From Clostridia bacterium (GTDB lineage Bacteria; Bacillota; Clostridia; Oscillospirales; CAG-272), in the NCBI GenBank assembly GCA_017942005.1, contig JAGAVJ010000054.1:1-32412 (forward strand): a DNA stretch of 32,412 nucleotides, written 5' to 3'. The position numbers and the translations under genes are program-made. Positions 8,511 to 15,603 of the stretch are shown here, piece by piece. The notes beneath the pieces were generated by a model. It was not told where the DNA came from, ran no database searches, and saw only the letters and a list, made by a program, of their open reading frames with translations. Position 1 is the stretch's first letter; the number at the start of each line of letters is the position of its first letter.

Positions 8511-10022
8511 TTATTGATCCAGGGAACCGTTGAAAATATCTATAATCTTTTCCAGTTTTCTGGCTGCTGTTTTTTCCAGTTTCTTTACGGCAGATGCATA
8601 ATCGCTTGAGTTTCTGTTGCAAAGGTCTCTGTATATCAGACCAATTCCATTCAGCGCGTAATTATAAGCGTATACAAAGTTTGTCGTGGCAGAATCATGA
8701 ATTAAATCAATCATCTGTGTGGAATAATCGTCACGGGAATACTTGACCTTCAATGCGGTTTCGTACCAAACAGGGGTGACGGAACGGTAGGTTTCTGCGT
8801 TCAATGCTTCCAATACGGCACCGGTCATATCGAGGTTCTGAGATGCGTTGGAAACGACACCAATCATTGCAGAATCATGAATCAAAGAACGGTATTCCTT
8901 CTGTTCTTCATCAAACTTCGGGAAAGGCAGAAAACCAAAGTCATCTGCCATATTACGCAGATCCTTTGCATGACATAGAGCGGAATTCCCAAGGAATAGT
9001 GTTTTTCCTTTCATAAAGACTTCCTGATTTTGTGCATCGCTTGAGATATCTTTCCAGAATGAACCGGGCTGTGCATAAAAGGCAGGCAGTTTTTGGGCAA
9101 GCGTGACCGCATCATCAGACATCATGTTCAAAATGACATATCCGTTTTCATCACGCTGTGTAAACGGGATATCTGTGCCGTAAACAAATCCGTCGGTAGA
9201 AGAAGCTGCCAGATATGCAACATAACCGAGCTGATCGTCTCCATCGGACTTGCTGTCATTGTTCACATCAATATAAACGTCTTTTGCAAGCTCTGCCATC
9301 CTGTCCAATGTCCATTTACCGTCAAAGACAGATTGATATAATGCATTGGCATCGTCATAATAATTCGCATACATGACTTTATTGAAAAAGACGACACGTG
9401 TCCACAAAAGTGTACTGATAAAGTAATCACCGTTGAGATAAAAACGGTAATTTTCACCAATGGCAAGCTCATTCATGTAGGAATTGTTCCACCAGGGCTG
9501 ATTAAAATCGATGTGTTCCAGATCATATGCGTTGACAAAGCAATTATCTGTGACAAGCTGTGTTAAACCTGCCTGTGCACCCATAAATAAATCATATGTC
9601 GTATCGCCTGCCATAATCAGCTTTGAAACAGCAGGACCGATTGTATTCCAGCCTTCATCATAAGAATCAGATTGAATCACAACATTCAGGCGCTCTGCAA
9701 CGGAAATATTACGCTGATATACGGCGTCATCTACAATTTCGCCGGTTTCTTCCTCCGGACCTGCAATGTAATCTTCATTGTAATCTGTGGAAGCGCAGTA
9801 AATGGTAAACTGTCGACCGTTATAATTTAGGGTATCCGGTAAAGTATCTTTGATTTGAGAGCGATCATTTGGGTTTACCGTTTCGGATTCCAAAGCAGTT
9901 TCTGTCACATGATTTTCTGTTTCTGTAGTTTTTTGGGAATGACTGTCAGCGCATGAGATGGCAGATGGCGCTAATATTAGGAAGGCAAGAAGACTTGCAG
10001 CAAAATAACATCTGTTTTTCAT
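8511..10022 (-). CDS. Lipoprotein extracellular solute-binding protein (first paralogue)
   Basis: A 503-residue lipoprotein, likely anchored outside the cell membrane and binding a sugar or oligosaccharide. It has a signal peptide with a hydrophobic core (about 6-22) ending in AIS-Cys24, a Thr/Glu-rich linker (about 30-58), then a solute-binding fold of the ABC family 1 type (YNGRQFTIY, later a GKWTLDRMAELAKD segment typical of these proteins). Residues 252-263 form a 12-residue DxNxDxxxDxxD loop like an EF-hand or dockerin calcium site. It is clearly homologous to the plus-strand protein at 10469 (shared domain order, the W-T-[LI]-D-[RK] block, the calcium-type loop, the AETYRSV/AESYRSV block). 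No permease or ATPase gene is adjacent, so the transporter partner must be encoded elsewhere. Promoter at 10077-10105. The substrate cannot be read from the sequence. Confidence 0.85.
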   Translation of the reverse strand: MKNRCYFAASLLAFLILAPSAISCADSHSQKTTETENHVTETALESETVNPNDRSQIKDTLPDTLNYNGRQFTIYCASTDYNEDYIAGPEEETGEIVDDAVYQRNISVAERLNVVIQSDSYDEGWNTIGPAVSKLIMAGDTTYDLFMGAQAGLTQLVTDNCFVNAYDLEHIDFNQPWWNNSYMNELAIGENYRFYLNGDYFISTLLWTRVVFFNKVMYANYYDDANALYQSVFDGKWTLDRMAELAKDVYIDVNNDSKSDGDDQLGYVAYLAASSTDGFVYGTDIPFTQRDENGYVILNMMSDDAVTLAQKLPAFYAQPGSFWKDISSDAQNQEVFMKGKTLFLGNSALCHAKDLRNMADDFGFLPFPKFDEEQKEYRSLIHDSAMIGVVSNASQNLDMTGAVLEALNAETYRSVTPVWYETALKVKYSRDDYSTQMIDLIHDSATTNFVYAYNYALNGIGLIYRDLCNRNSSDYASAVKKLEKTAARKLEKIIDIFNGSLDQ

Positions 10023-10060
10023 ATGAATTCACCCTTTCTTCAAATAATTTTTTCATCCGT

Positions 10061-10105
10061 TGCTATAATTATTTTTATTATAGCATATCGTATCAATAAT
10101 GTCAA
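10061..10105 (-). promoter_or_regulatory. Promoter of the first solute-binding protein, with dyad over the -10
   Basis: On the minus strand TTGACA (10105-10100) and TATAAT (10082-10077) are separated by exactly 17 bases. A 9-bp inverted repeat, TGCTATAAT (10061-10069) and ATTATAGCA (10077-10085), covers the -10 box and the predicted start of transcription, the usual place for a repressor operator. The dyad is AT-rich, so chance is possible. Confidence 0.75.
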
Positions 10106-10214
10106 TTATTTTTTTATGTGAATTTTATTATCGTCATTCTTTACAAATTTTTATATCCCATTTTGTGCATATCTCCGAAATCTTTCCTTCAACAAAAAGA
10201 ACCGTTCCATTAAC

Positions 10215-10243
10215 TTGACTTTCCGTATATTTTCTGTTATACT
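10215..10243 (+). promoter_or_regulatory. Promoter of the second solute-binding protein
   Basis: TTGACT at 10215-10220 and TATACT at 10238-10243 with a 17-base spacer. Predicted transcription would start near 10250 and give a leader of about 220 bases that contains the hairpin element at 10319-10434. Confidence 0.6.
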
Positions 10244-10318
10244 ATTATATACATAGAATACAATGATCGCTTATCTTTGTATATTGCACAAAAAGTGTTT
10301 TGGCACAAGAAAATGGTA

Positions 10319-10434
10319 AGTCTGAAAAATAAATTTTTCAGACAGTGTTTGTGACTTAACCGCCTGCGGGCGGTCACAACTCCACAATGAGAGGAAATCG
10401 GGCTGTCGCAATTTTTCAACTTGCAACAGCCCCA
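10319..10434 (+). repeat. Multi-hairpin palindromic element, short copy (A)
   Basis: About 115 bases of three consecutive hairpins: an 11-bp stem GTCTGAAAAAT/ATTTTTCAGAC (10320-10343), a stem ACCGCC/GGCGGT (10359-10374), and a stem starting GGGCTGT and ending ACAGCCC (10400-10433). The first two hairpins and the bases between them match, with few differences, the minus strand of 19588-19702, so this is a dispersed repeat. The third hairpin appears inverted relative to that copy: its left arm CGGGCTGTCGCA equals the reverse complement of the outer end of the other copy. It lies in the leader of the downstream lipoprotein gene in the same orientation as the other copy relative to its gene. No coding capacity. 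Confidence 0.85.
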
Positions 10435-10468
10435 TGATCATAAAAATGAAAAGAGGAACGAAAGTCTT

Positions 10469-11971
10469 ATGAATCATTCAAAAAGAACAGCAGCATGGCT
10501 TCTTTCCATATTGTCTATTGCTTCTGTGTTGGCCTCCTGCGGTGGTGATACTGCAAAAGACGAGGTGGTGACAGACAATGTGCAGAAAAACATAGAAACG
10601 ACAGCTGCAGATGAAACGGCGGAGCTGACCGAGCTTGAGATGCGCCAGAGAATCAGCGACAATCTTCCCGACAAGGATTGGGGCGGCAAGGAATTCCGTA
10701 TCGTTACAAGCGAGGAATTTGATGTCGACAAGCATCTGTGGGTGGAAGAACAAAACGGCGACCAGTGTAATGACGCCGTCTACAAACGGAACGAAAAGAT
10801 TGAATCCCGATTCAATACCAAAATTGTCATTTTACCGCAGGGAACCAATCGAGATATGCCGACAGAGGTATTTAAGAAGGCAGTGATTGCGGGAGATGAC
10901 AGTGCGGAACTGTATTCCTATGTCGATTATATGGCATATAAACCGGTTGGTGCAGACTGCTGCTATGACTGGACGGAAATTCCACACATTGATTTGACAC
11001 AGCCGTGGCACAACAAGCTTGCCAATGACGGTGCAACCATCAATGGCAAATTATTTACAATTTGCTCTGACCTCTCTGTTTCGTCCATGACCTATACTTA
11101 TGCAATCTTTTTCAACACAAGATTGGCAGCCAATTATGATATGGATGCCGAATATCTTTATGGTCTTGTGAAAAACGGAGAATGGACCATTGATAAATTC
11201 ATTGAGCTAACAAAGGACCTATATGCTGACAATAACGGTGATGGCAAAAAAGACGAAAATGATACGTATGGCTTTGGCTACCAAATTACAAATCCAGCAG
11301 ATGTATGGCTGACTGCCTTTGATCAACCGCTGACAAAGGTCAATGCAGACGGTACACTCTCTATTGATTATTTGACGGAAAAGACAGACAGTGCACTGCA
11401 AAAGCTGCGTGATTATCAAGGTAACAGCCAAGGCTTCTTTACCTATACGACACAGTATGACGAAGAAAAGTTCTTTGCAAATGGAACACTGGTGTTTTCT
11501 CCCATGCGCTTTGATGCTGCGTTCAAGGCATTGCGTGATATGACAGATGTGTATTCTATGCTGCCATATCCGAAGTGGGATACCGCACAGGAGAATTATT
11601 ACACCAATGCCGATGATAAATTCCAGGTCTTCTCGGTACCGGTAACCGCATCGAACACCGAATTTGTCGGCATGATTTATGAGGCGCTGTGTGCAGAAAG
11701 CTATCGGAGCGTATATCCTGCTTATTATGATGTGGCATTGAAGGGAAAATACTCCTCTGATCAGACAACTGCCGAAATCATCGACCTTATCATGTCCGGA
11801 CGTAAGTTTGATGTTTCCTTCCAATTTGGCGAACAACTTTTCGCCCGTCTGCCATACCTTTTCCGTGACATGCTGCTCTCGCCAAACAAAGAATTGGCCT
11901 CCAATTATGCCACTGTGGAAAAGAAAATTTTAAAGAAAATTGATCAGTTTTACGAACTGTTCGCAGATTGA
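10469..11971 (+). CDS. Lipoprotein extracellular solute-binding protein (second paralogue)
   Basis: A 500-residue lipoprotein, paralogue of the minus-strand protein ending at 8511. The signal peptide ends in a canonical lipobox Leu-Ala-Ser-Cys24, followed by an acidic Thr-rich linker. The solute-binding domain carries the same blocks (GGKEFRIVT, NDAVYKRN, EWTIDKFIELTKDLY, CAESYRSVYP) and an EF-hand-like loop, DNNGDGKKDEND, followed by TYGFG. The start at 10469 is chosen because AGAGGAACG (10452-10460) precedes it; an upstream in-frame ATG at 10421 would put coding sequence into the repeat element and bury the signal peptide. The gene is monocistronic: own promoter at 10215 and a strong terminator at 12000. 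Role: likely sugar capture for an ABC importer encoded elsewhere. Divergent arrangement with its paralogue suggests duplication and perhaps shared control. Confidence 0.87.
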   Translation: MNHSKRTAAWLLSILSIASVLASCGGDTAKDEVVTDNVQKNIETTAADETAELTELEMRQRISDNLPDKDWGGKEFRIVTSEEFDVDKHLWVEEQNGDQCNDAVYKRNEKIESRFNTKIVILPQGTNRDMPTEVFKKAVIAGDDSAELYSYVDYMAYKPVGADCCYDWTEIPHIDLTQPWHNKLANDGATINGKLFTICSDLSVSSMTYTYAIFFNTRLAANYDMDAEYLYGLVKNGEWTIDKFIELTKDLYADNNGDGKKDENDTYGFGYQITNPADVWLTAFDQPLTKVNADGTLSIDYLTEKTDSALQKLRDYQGNSQGFFTYTTQYDEEKFFANGTLVFSPMRFDAAFKALRDMTDVYSMLPYPKWDTAQENYYTNADDKFQVFSVPVTASNTEFVGMIYEALCAESYRSVYPAYYDVALKGKYSSDQTTAEIIDLIMSGRKFDVSFQFGEQLFARLPYLFRDMLLSPNKELASNYATVEKKILKKIDQFYELFAD

Positions 11972-11998
11972 ACTATCATGCAGTATGAACTTCTCTTG

Positions 11999-12029
11999 AA
12001 ACTGCCGTATGGATTTACGGCAGTTTTTT
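11999..12029 (+). terminator. Rho-independent terminator after the second solute-binding protein
   Basis: An 11-bp stem, AAACTGCCGTA (11999-12009) with TACGGCAGTTT (12016-12026), a 6-base loop and a following run of T. Classic intrinsic terminator. Confidence 0.92.
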
Positions 12030-12203
12030 CCTTCTTTTCCGGTCTGTTTTCTTTTCAAACCTCTGAAAAACGGTTAAAATGTCATAAAAAATGCGTTTTT
12101 CATTCCTTATCTGCTCTTAAAACATGAATTTTGGGAATTTATACAAAACGAGGCGCAGTATTCAAGAAAAACACCTACTTTCACAGAACATCCTCAAAAC
12201 GCC
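12030..12203. other. Intergenic stretch, no gene seen
   Basis: Between the terminator and the nrdD promoter. It contains a weak pairing between GAAAAACG near 12064 and CGTTTTTC near 12096, but no open frame with a ribosome binding site and no recognisable RNA. I also looked here and around the promoter for paired NrdR boxes (ACACTATATATTGTGT-like) and did not see any. Confidence 0.5.
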
Positions 12204-12232
12204 TTGACGGAATCCCGGAACTATGATATAAT
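12204..12232 (+). promoter_or_regulatory. nrdD promoter
   Basis: TTGACG (12204-12209) and TATAAT (12227-12232) with a 17-base spacer. Transcription would start near 12239, leaving a leader of about 155 bases before nrdD. That leader has a perfect 8-bp hairpin, TATATTCC/GGAATATA (12318-12325 and 12335-12342), and the ribosome binding site AAAAGGAGA before the ATG. Confidence 0.88.
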
Positions 12233-12394
12233 AAACCTGTCAATGATGCTTGAAAAGAAAAAGAAACCGTTTAGGTTTATGATTTCAATGCAATTTTTAC
12301 GACAATACAATATTATTTATATTCCTGTTGAAACGGAATATATGTTCTCGATTAGGGCGAAAATCATACAAAATTTCAGAAAAGGAGAGCGGTT

Positions 12395-14572
12395 ATGAAT
12401 ATCATAAAACGAAGCGGTGTAGAAGAAACGTTTGATATTACAAAAATTATTCATGCGATGACAAAGGCGAATCATGAGGTTCCGGAAGTGGAACGTATGT
12501 CTACCGAAGAGATTCGTCTCGCAGCTGACCGCGTTGCAGATGTGTGCCGTCAGATGGAACGCGCTGCAAATGTGGAAGAGATCCAGGATCTGGTGGAAGA
12601 TCAGATTATGGGAATGGGAAAATACAATGTTGCCCGCAAATATATTACGTATCGTTATACACGCGCTATGGTGCGCAAATCCAATACAACCGATGATCAG
12701 ATTCTTTCTTTGATTGAATGCAACAACGAAGAAGTAAAGCAGGAAAACTCCAACAAGAATCCAACTGTCAATTCCGTGCAGCGTGATTATATGGCAGGAG
12801 AAGTCTCCAAAGATATCACGCGCCGTCTGCTTCTTCCAAAGGATATCGTGGATGCACATGATGAAGGTATTATTCATTTCCATGATGCGGACTATTTTGC
12901 ACAGCATATGCACAACTGTGATCTTGTAAATCTGGAAGACATGCTGCAAAATGGAACGGTCATTTCCGACACGCTGCTGGAAAAACCGCATTCCTTTGCA
13001 ACCGCATGCAACATCTCTACACAGATCATTGCGCAGGTTGCCTCCAATCAGTATGGCGGACAGTCGATTTCCCTGACGCATCTCGCGCCGTTTGTACAGG
13101 TTTCCAGAGAACGCATTCGCCGCGATGTCATCACAGAAATGAAAGATTTCATCGGCACAGTCTCCGACGAAGCAATCAATGAAATTACAGAACGCCGTCT
13201 GCGCAAGGAAATTGAACGCGGTGTCCAAACCATCCAATATCAGGTCATTACGCTTTTGACGACCAACGGGCAAGCACCGTTTATTACGATTTTCATGTAT
13301 TTGAATGAAGCGCGTTCCGAGCAGGAAAAGCGTGATCTTGCAATGATCATTGAAGAAACGCTGATTCAGCGGTATCAGGGCGTGAAAAATGAGTCCGGTG
13401 TCTGGATTACACCTGCGTTCCCCAAGCTGATTTACGTTTTGGAAGAAGACAATATCCATGAAGATTCTCCGTATTATTATCTGACAAAGCTGGCAGCAAA
13501 GTGTACGGCAAAGCGTATGGTTCCGGACTACATCTCTGAAAAGAAGATGCTGGAACTAAAAATCGACAAAAACGGGGAAGGGCATTGTTATACCTGTATG
13601 GGCTGCCGCAGCTTCCTGACACCGTATGTCGACGAAAACGGGAAACCGAAGTATTACGGCCGTTTCAATCAGGGGGTTGTCACCATCAATCTGCCGGACG
13701 TTGCACTGTCCTCCGGCGGTGATCTTGATCGCTTCTGGAAAATTTTCGATGAACGGCTTGAACTCTGTCACAGAGCGCTGATGTGCCGTCACAACCGACT
13801 TAAGGGAACGCTGTCGGATGCTGCACCGATTCTTTGGCAGTACGGCGCACTGGCGCGGTTAAAGAAGGGAGAGCCGATTGACAAGCTGTTGTACGGCGGA
13901 TACTCCACCATCTCGCTTGGCTATGCTGGTCTTTATGAATGCGTCAAATATATGACCGGAAAAAGCCATACAGACCCGGCAGCGACACCGTTTGCACTGG
14001 AAGTCATGCAGTATATGAATGACGCCTGCAAAAAATGGAAGGCGGAACACAATATTGACTTCTCCCTGTACGGAACGCCGCTGGAATCTACCACCTATAA
14101 GTTTGCAAAATGCCTGCAAAAACGCTTTGGTATCATTGAAGGCATCAACGACAAGGCGTATATTACAAACAGTTATCATATTCATGTCACAGAGGAAGTT
14201 GACGCATTTACAAAGCTTGCTTTTGAAGCAAAGTTCCAGGCATTATCGCCCGGCGGCGCCATTTCTTATGTGGAAGTGCCGAACATGCAGAATAATCTGG
14301 AAGCCGTTTTAAAGGTGATCAAGTTTATCTACAACAATATCATGTATGCAGAATTGAACACCAAAAGTGACTACTGCCAGGTCTGCGGATATGACGGTGA
14401 GATTAAGATTGAGAAAAACGAAGATGGAAAGCTCATCTGGAAATGTCCGAAATGCGGCAATACCGACCAATCCAAGATGAATGTTGCGCGCAGAACCTGC
14501 GGTTATATCGGAACACAGTTCTGGAACCAGGGACGCACACAGGAAATCAAAGAGCGTGTGCTGCACTTATAA
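12395..14572 (+). CDS. nrdD: Anaerobic (class III) ribonucleoside-triphosphate reductase
   Basis: A 725-residue glycyl radical enzyme that reduces ribonucleoside triphosphates to deoxyribonucleotides without oxygen. The N-terminal 90 or so residues are an ATP-cone (IIKRSGVEETFDITKI), the allosteric activity switch. The catalytic barrel follows, with family blocks such as IHFHDADYF, MHNCDLVN, ATACNISTQI and LTTNGQAPF. The C-terminus has two CX2C pairs (YCQVCG, KCPKCG) for the structural zinc and the glycyl radical loop RRTCGYIG around residues 699-706. Length and order are standard. AAAAGGAGA lies just upstream of the ATG. It is followed after 3 bases by nrdG, the radical SAM activase that it needs, which here carries a frameshift. 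Confidence 0.97.
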   Translation: MNIIKRSGVEETFDITKIIHAMTKANHEVPEVERMSTEEIRLAADRVADVCRQMERAANVEEIQDLVEDQIMGMGKYNVARKYITYRYTRAMVRKSNTTDDQILSLIECNNEEVKQENSNKNPTVNSVQRDYMAGEVSKDITRRLLLPKDIVDAHDEGIIHFHDADYFAQHMHNCDLVNLEDMLQNGTVISDTLLEKPHSFATACNISTQIIAQVASNQYGGQSISLTHLAPFVQVSRERIRRDVITEMKDFIGTVSDEAINEITERRLRKEIERGVQTIQYQVITLLTTNGQAPFITIFMYLNEARSEQEKRDLAMIIEETLIQRYQGVKNESGVWITPAFPKLIYVLEEDNIHEDSPYYYLTKLAAKCTAKRMVPDYISEKKMLELKIDKNGEGHCYTCMGCRSFLTPYVDENGKPKYYGRFNQGVVTINLPDVALSSGGDLDRFWKIFDERLELCHRALMCRHNRLKGTLSDAAPILWQYGALARLKKGEPIDKLLYGGYSTISLGYAGLYECVKYMTGKSHTDPAATPFALEVMQYMNDACKKWKAEHNIDFSLYGTPLESTTYKFAKCLQKRFGIIEGINDKAYITNSYHIHVTEEVDAFTKLAFEAKFQALSPGGAISYVEVPNMQNNLEAVLKVIKFIYNNIMYAELNTKSDYCQVCGYDGEIKIEKNEDGKLIWKCPKCGNTDQSKMNVARRTCGYIGTQFWNQGRTQEIKERVLHL

Positions 14573-14575
14573 GAT

Positions 14576-15195
14576 ATGAATTACGGAGAAATAAAAAACT
14601 GTGATATTGCAAATGGCGAGGGCGTGCGCGTCTCGCTGTTTGTTTCTGGGTGCACACACCATTGTCCGGAGTGCTTCAATCCGCAGACATGGGATTTTTC
14701 ATACGGTCAGCCCTATACAGAGGAAACGGAAGACATGCTTCTTTCCATGCTTGCGCCGGATTACATTGACGGTATCACGCTGCTTGGCGGGGAACCGATG
14801 GAACCGTGCAACCAACGTGTGCTGGTACACCTTTTGCAGAGAATCCGAGCAGAGCTGCCCCAAAAGTCTATCTGGTGTTTTACCGGTTATACCTTGGAAG
14901 ATGATCTGCTGCCTGGCAGCAATGGTAATAGCCGGGCTGTCAGCCGGGCTATAAGCCGTGCGTACTGTGAAGTCACGGACACCTTTTGTCCTTGCTTGAT
15001 GTGTTGGTCGACGGGGAGTTTATCGCGGCACAGAAGAACATCTCTCTGCGTTTCCGCGGCTCAGAGAACCAAAGAATCATCGATATGCCGGCGACGCTGC
15101 AAAGCGGCGTGTGCGTCCTCTGGAACAGCAAAAACGATGATGTCGACGGTATGTTAAAACGGAAATCGAAGGATGTCTCTTCCCATATAAATTGA
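14576..15195 (+). pseudogene. nrdG: Anaerobic ribonucleotide reductase activating protein, frameshifted
   Basis: NrdG is the radical SAM enzyme that makes the glycyl radical on NrdD. The N-terminal part is intact: NYGEIKNCDIANGEGVRVSLFVSGC, then CTHHCPEC, the CX3CX2C iron-sulfur site, GGEP, and FTGYTLEDD. After residue 136 the family sequence continues one frame over: the first frame runs on to an unrelated stop at 15157, while the next frame encodes SLLDVLVDGEF, LSLRFRGSENQRIIDM, the normal C-terminus, ending at 15195. One missing T in the run at 14984-14987 explains this exactly, since TTT-TTG-TCC would restore FLSLLD. Just upstream (14930-14965) a 12-bp unit is repeated in tandem, inserting SRAV/SRAI. 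Because NrdD needs NrdG, either this is a sequence error, ribosomes slip at the T run, or another activase exists. Confidence 0.9.
14930..14965 (+). repeat. 12-bp tandem repeat inside nrdG
   Basis: Units AGCCGGGCTGTC (14930-14941), AGCCGGGCTATA (14942-14953) and a diverged AGCCGTGCGTAC (14954-14965). The repeat is in frame and adds an SRAV-SRAI-SRAY segment between the TLEDD and CEVTD family blocks. Confidence 0.85.
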
Positions 15196-15261
15196 ACGCA
15201 GAATTGGATACTGGTTTCATTATTATACGCACTTTAATATATGAGACGGAGATATTGATCA

Positions 15262-15510
15262 ATGTTTGATCATTTATACGATCTATTTAGAAATTGTTTT
15301 CCTGGTGTCATCCGTTCTGAACAAACCGTTCGGCAGGTACTTTCCGCGGAAAACAATCATATCCTTACCAGAGAAGACAACCACATGCTGACAGCGGCAG
15401 CTGTTGTCAATGAAAATCATATTGTCATGCTCTGCGTACTGCCGGAATACAGGGGGCACGGGTTTGGCTCAGCACTGCTTGCGGAATGTGAAGATACCGT
15501 CAGAGGGTAA
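15262..15510 (+). pseudogene. Truncated GNAT family N-acetyltransferase
   Basis: An 82-residue frame that carries the acetyl-CoA-binding motif A of GNAT enzymes (MLCVLPEYRGHGFGSALL) but stops 10 residues later. Typical GNAT proteins are 140 residues or more, so the C-terminal half (motif B) is absent. Reading through the TAA at 15508-15510 gives VYQTILFMK and another stop at 15538-15540, which looks like the expected next strand of the fold, so the TAA may be a nonsense mutation followed by a deletion. GACGGAGAT upstream of the ATG could serve as ribosome binding site. A short functional protein cannot be excluded, but a decayed gene is more likely. Confidence 0.65.
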
Positions 15511-15556
15511 GTCTATCAGACAATCCTGTTTATGAAGTGAAAACTACATAAAAATA

Positions 15557-15589
15557 AAACGCGGGAGAGAAAACTTCCGCGTTTTTATA
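15557..15589. terminator. Bidirectional terminator between nrdG/GNAT and blaR1
   Basis: Stem AAACGCGG (15557-15564) with CCGCGTTT (15577-15584), followed by more T on the plus strand; on the minus strand the hairpin is followed by a TTTTATTTTTATG run. It would end transcripts of both converging units. Confidence 0.85.
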
Positions 15590-15603
15590 TTCTGAAATAT
15601 AGA

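Noticed and set aside
10237..10477. Short minus-strand open frames across element A (and the plus-strand one across element B, 19478-19762)
   Set aside because: They run through the hairpins of a repeat and encode matching peptides only because the DNA repeats; no start signals.
12204..12398. 64-codon open frame upstream of nrdD
   Set aside because: Its putative TTG start is the -35 box of the nrdD promoter, so it would not be transcribed from its start; it has no ribosome binding site.
12317..13459. Long antisense open frame opposite nrdD (380 codons)
   Set aside because: It lies entirely opposite the start region and coding sequence of a well-supported gene, has no ribosome binding site and reads as Cys/His/Phe-rich shadow sequence.
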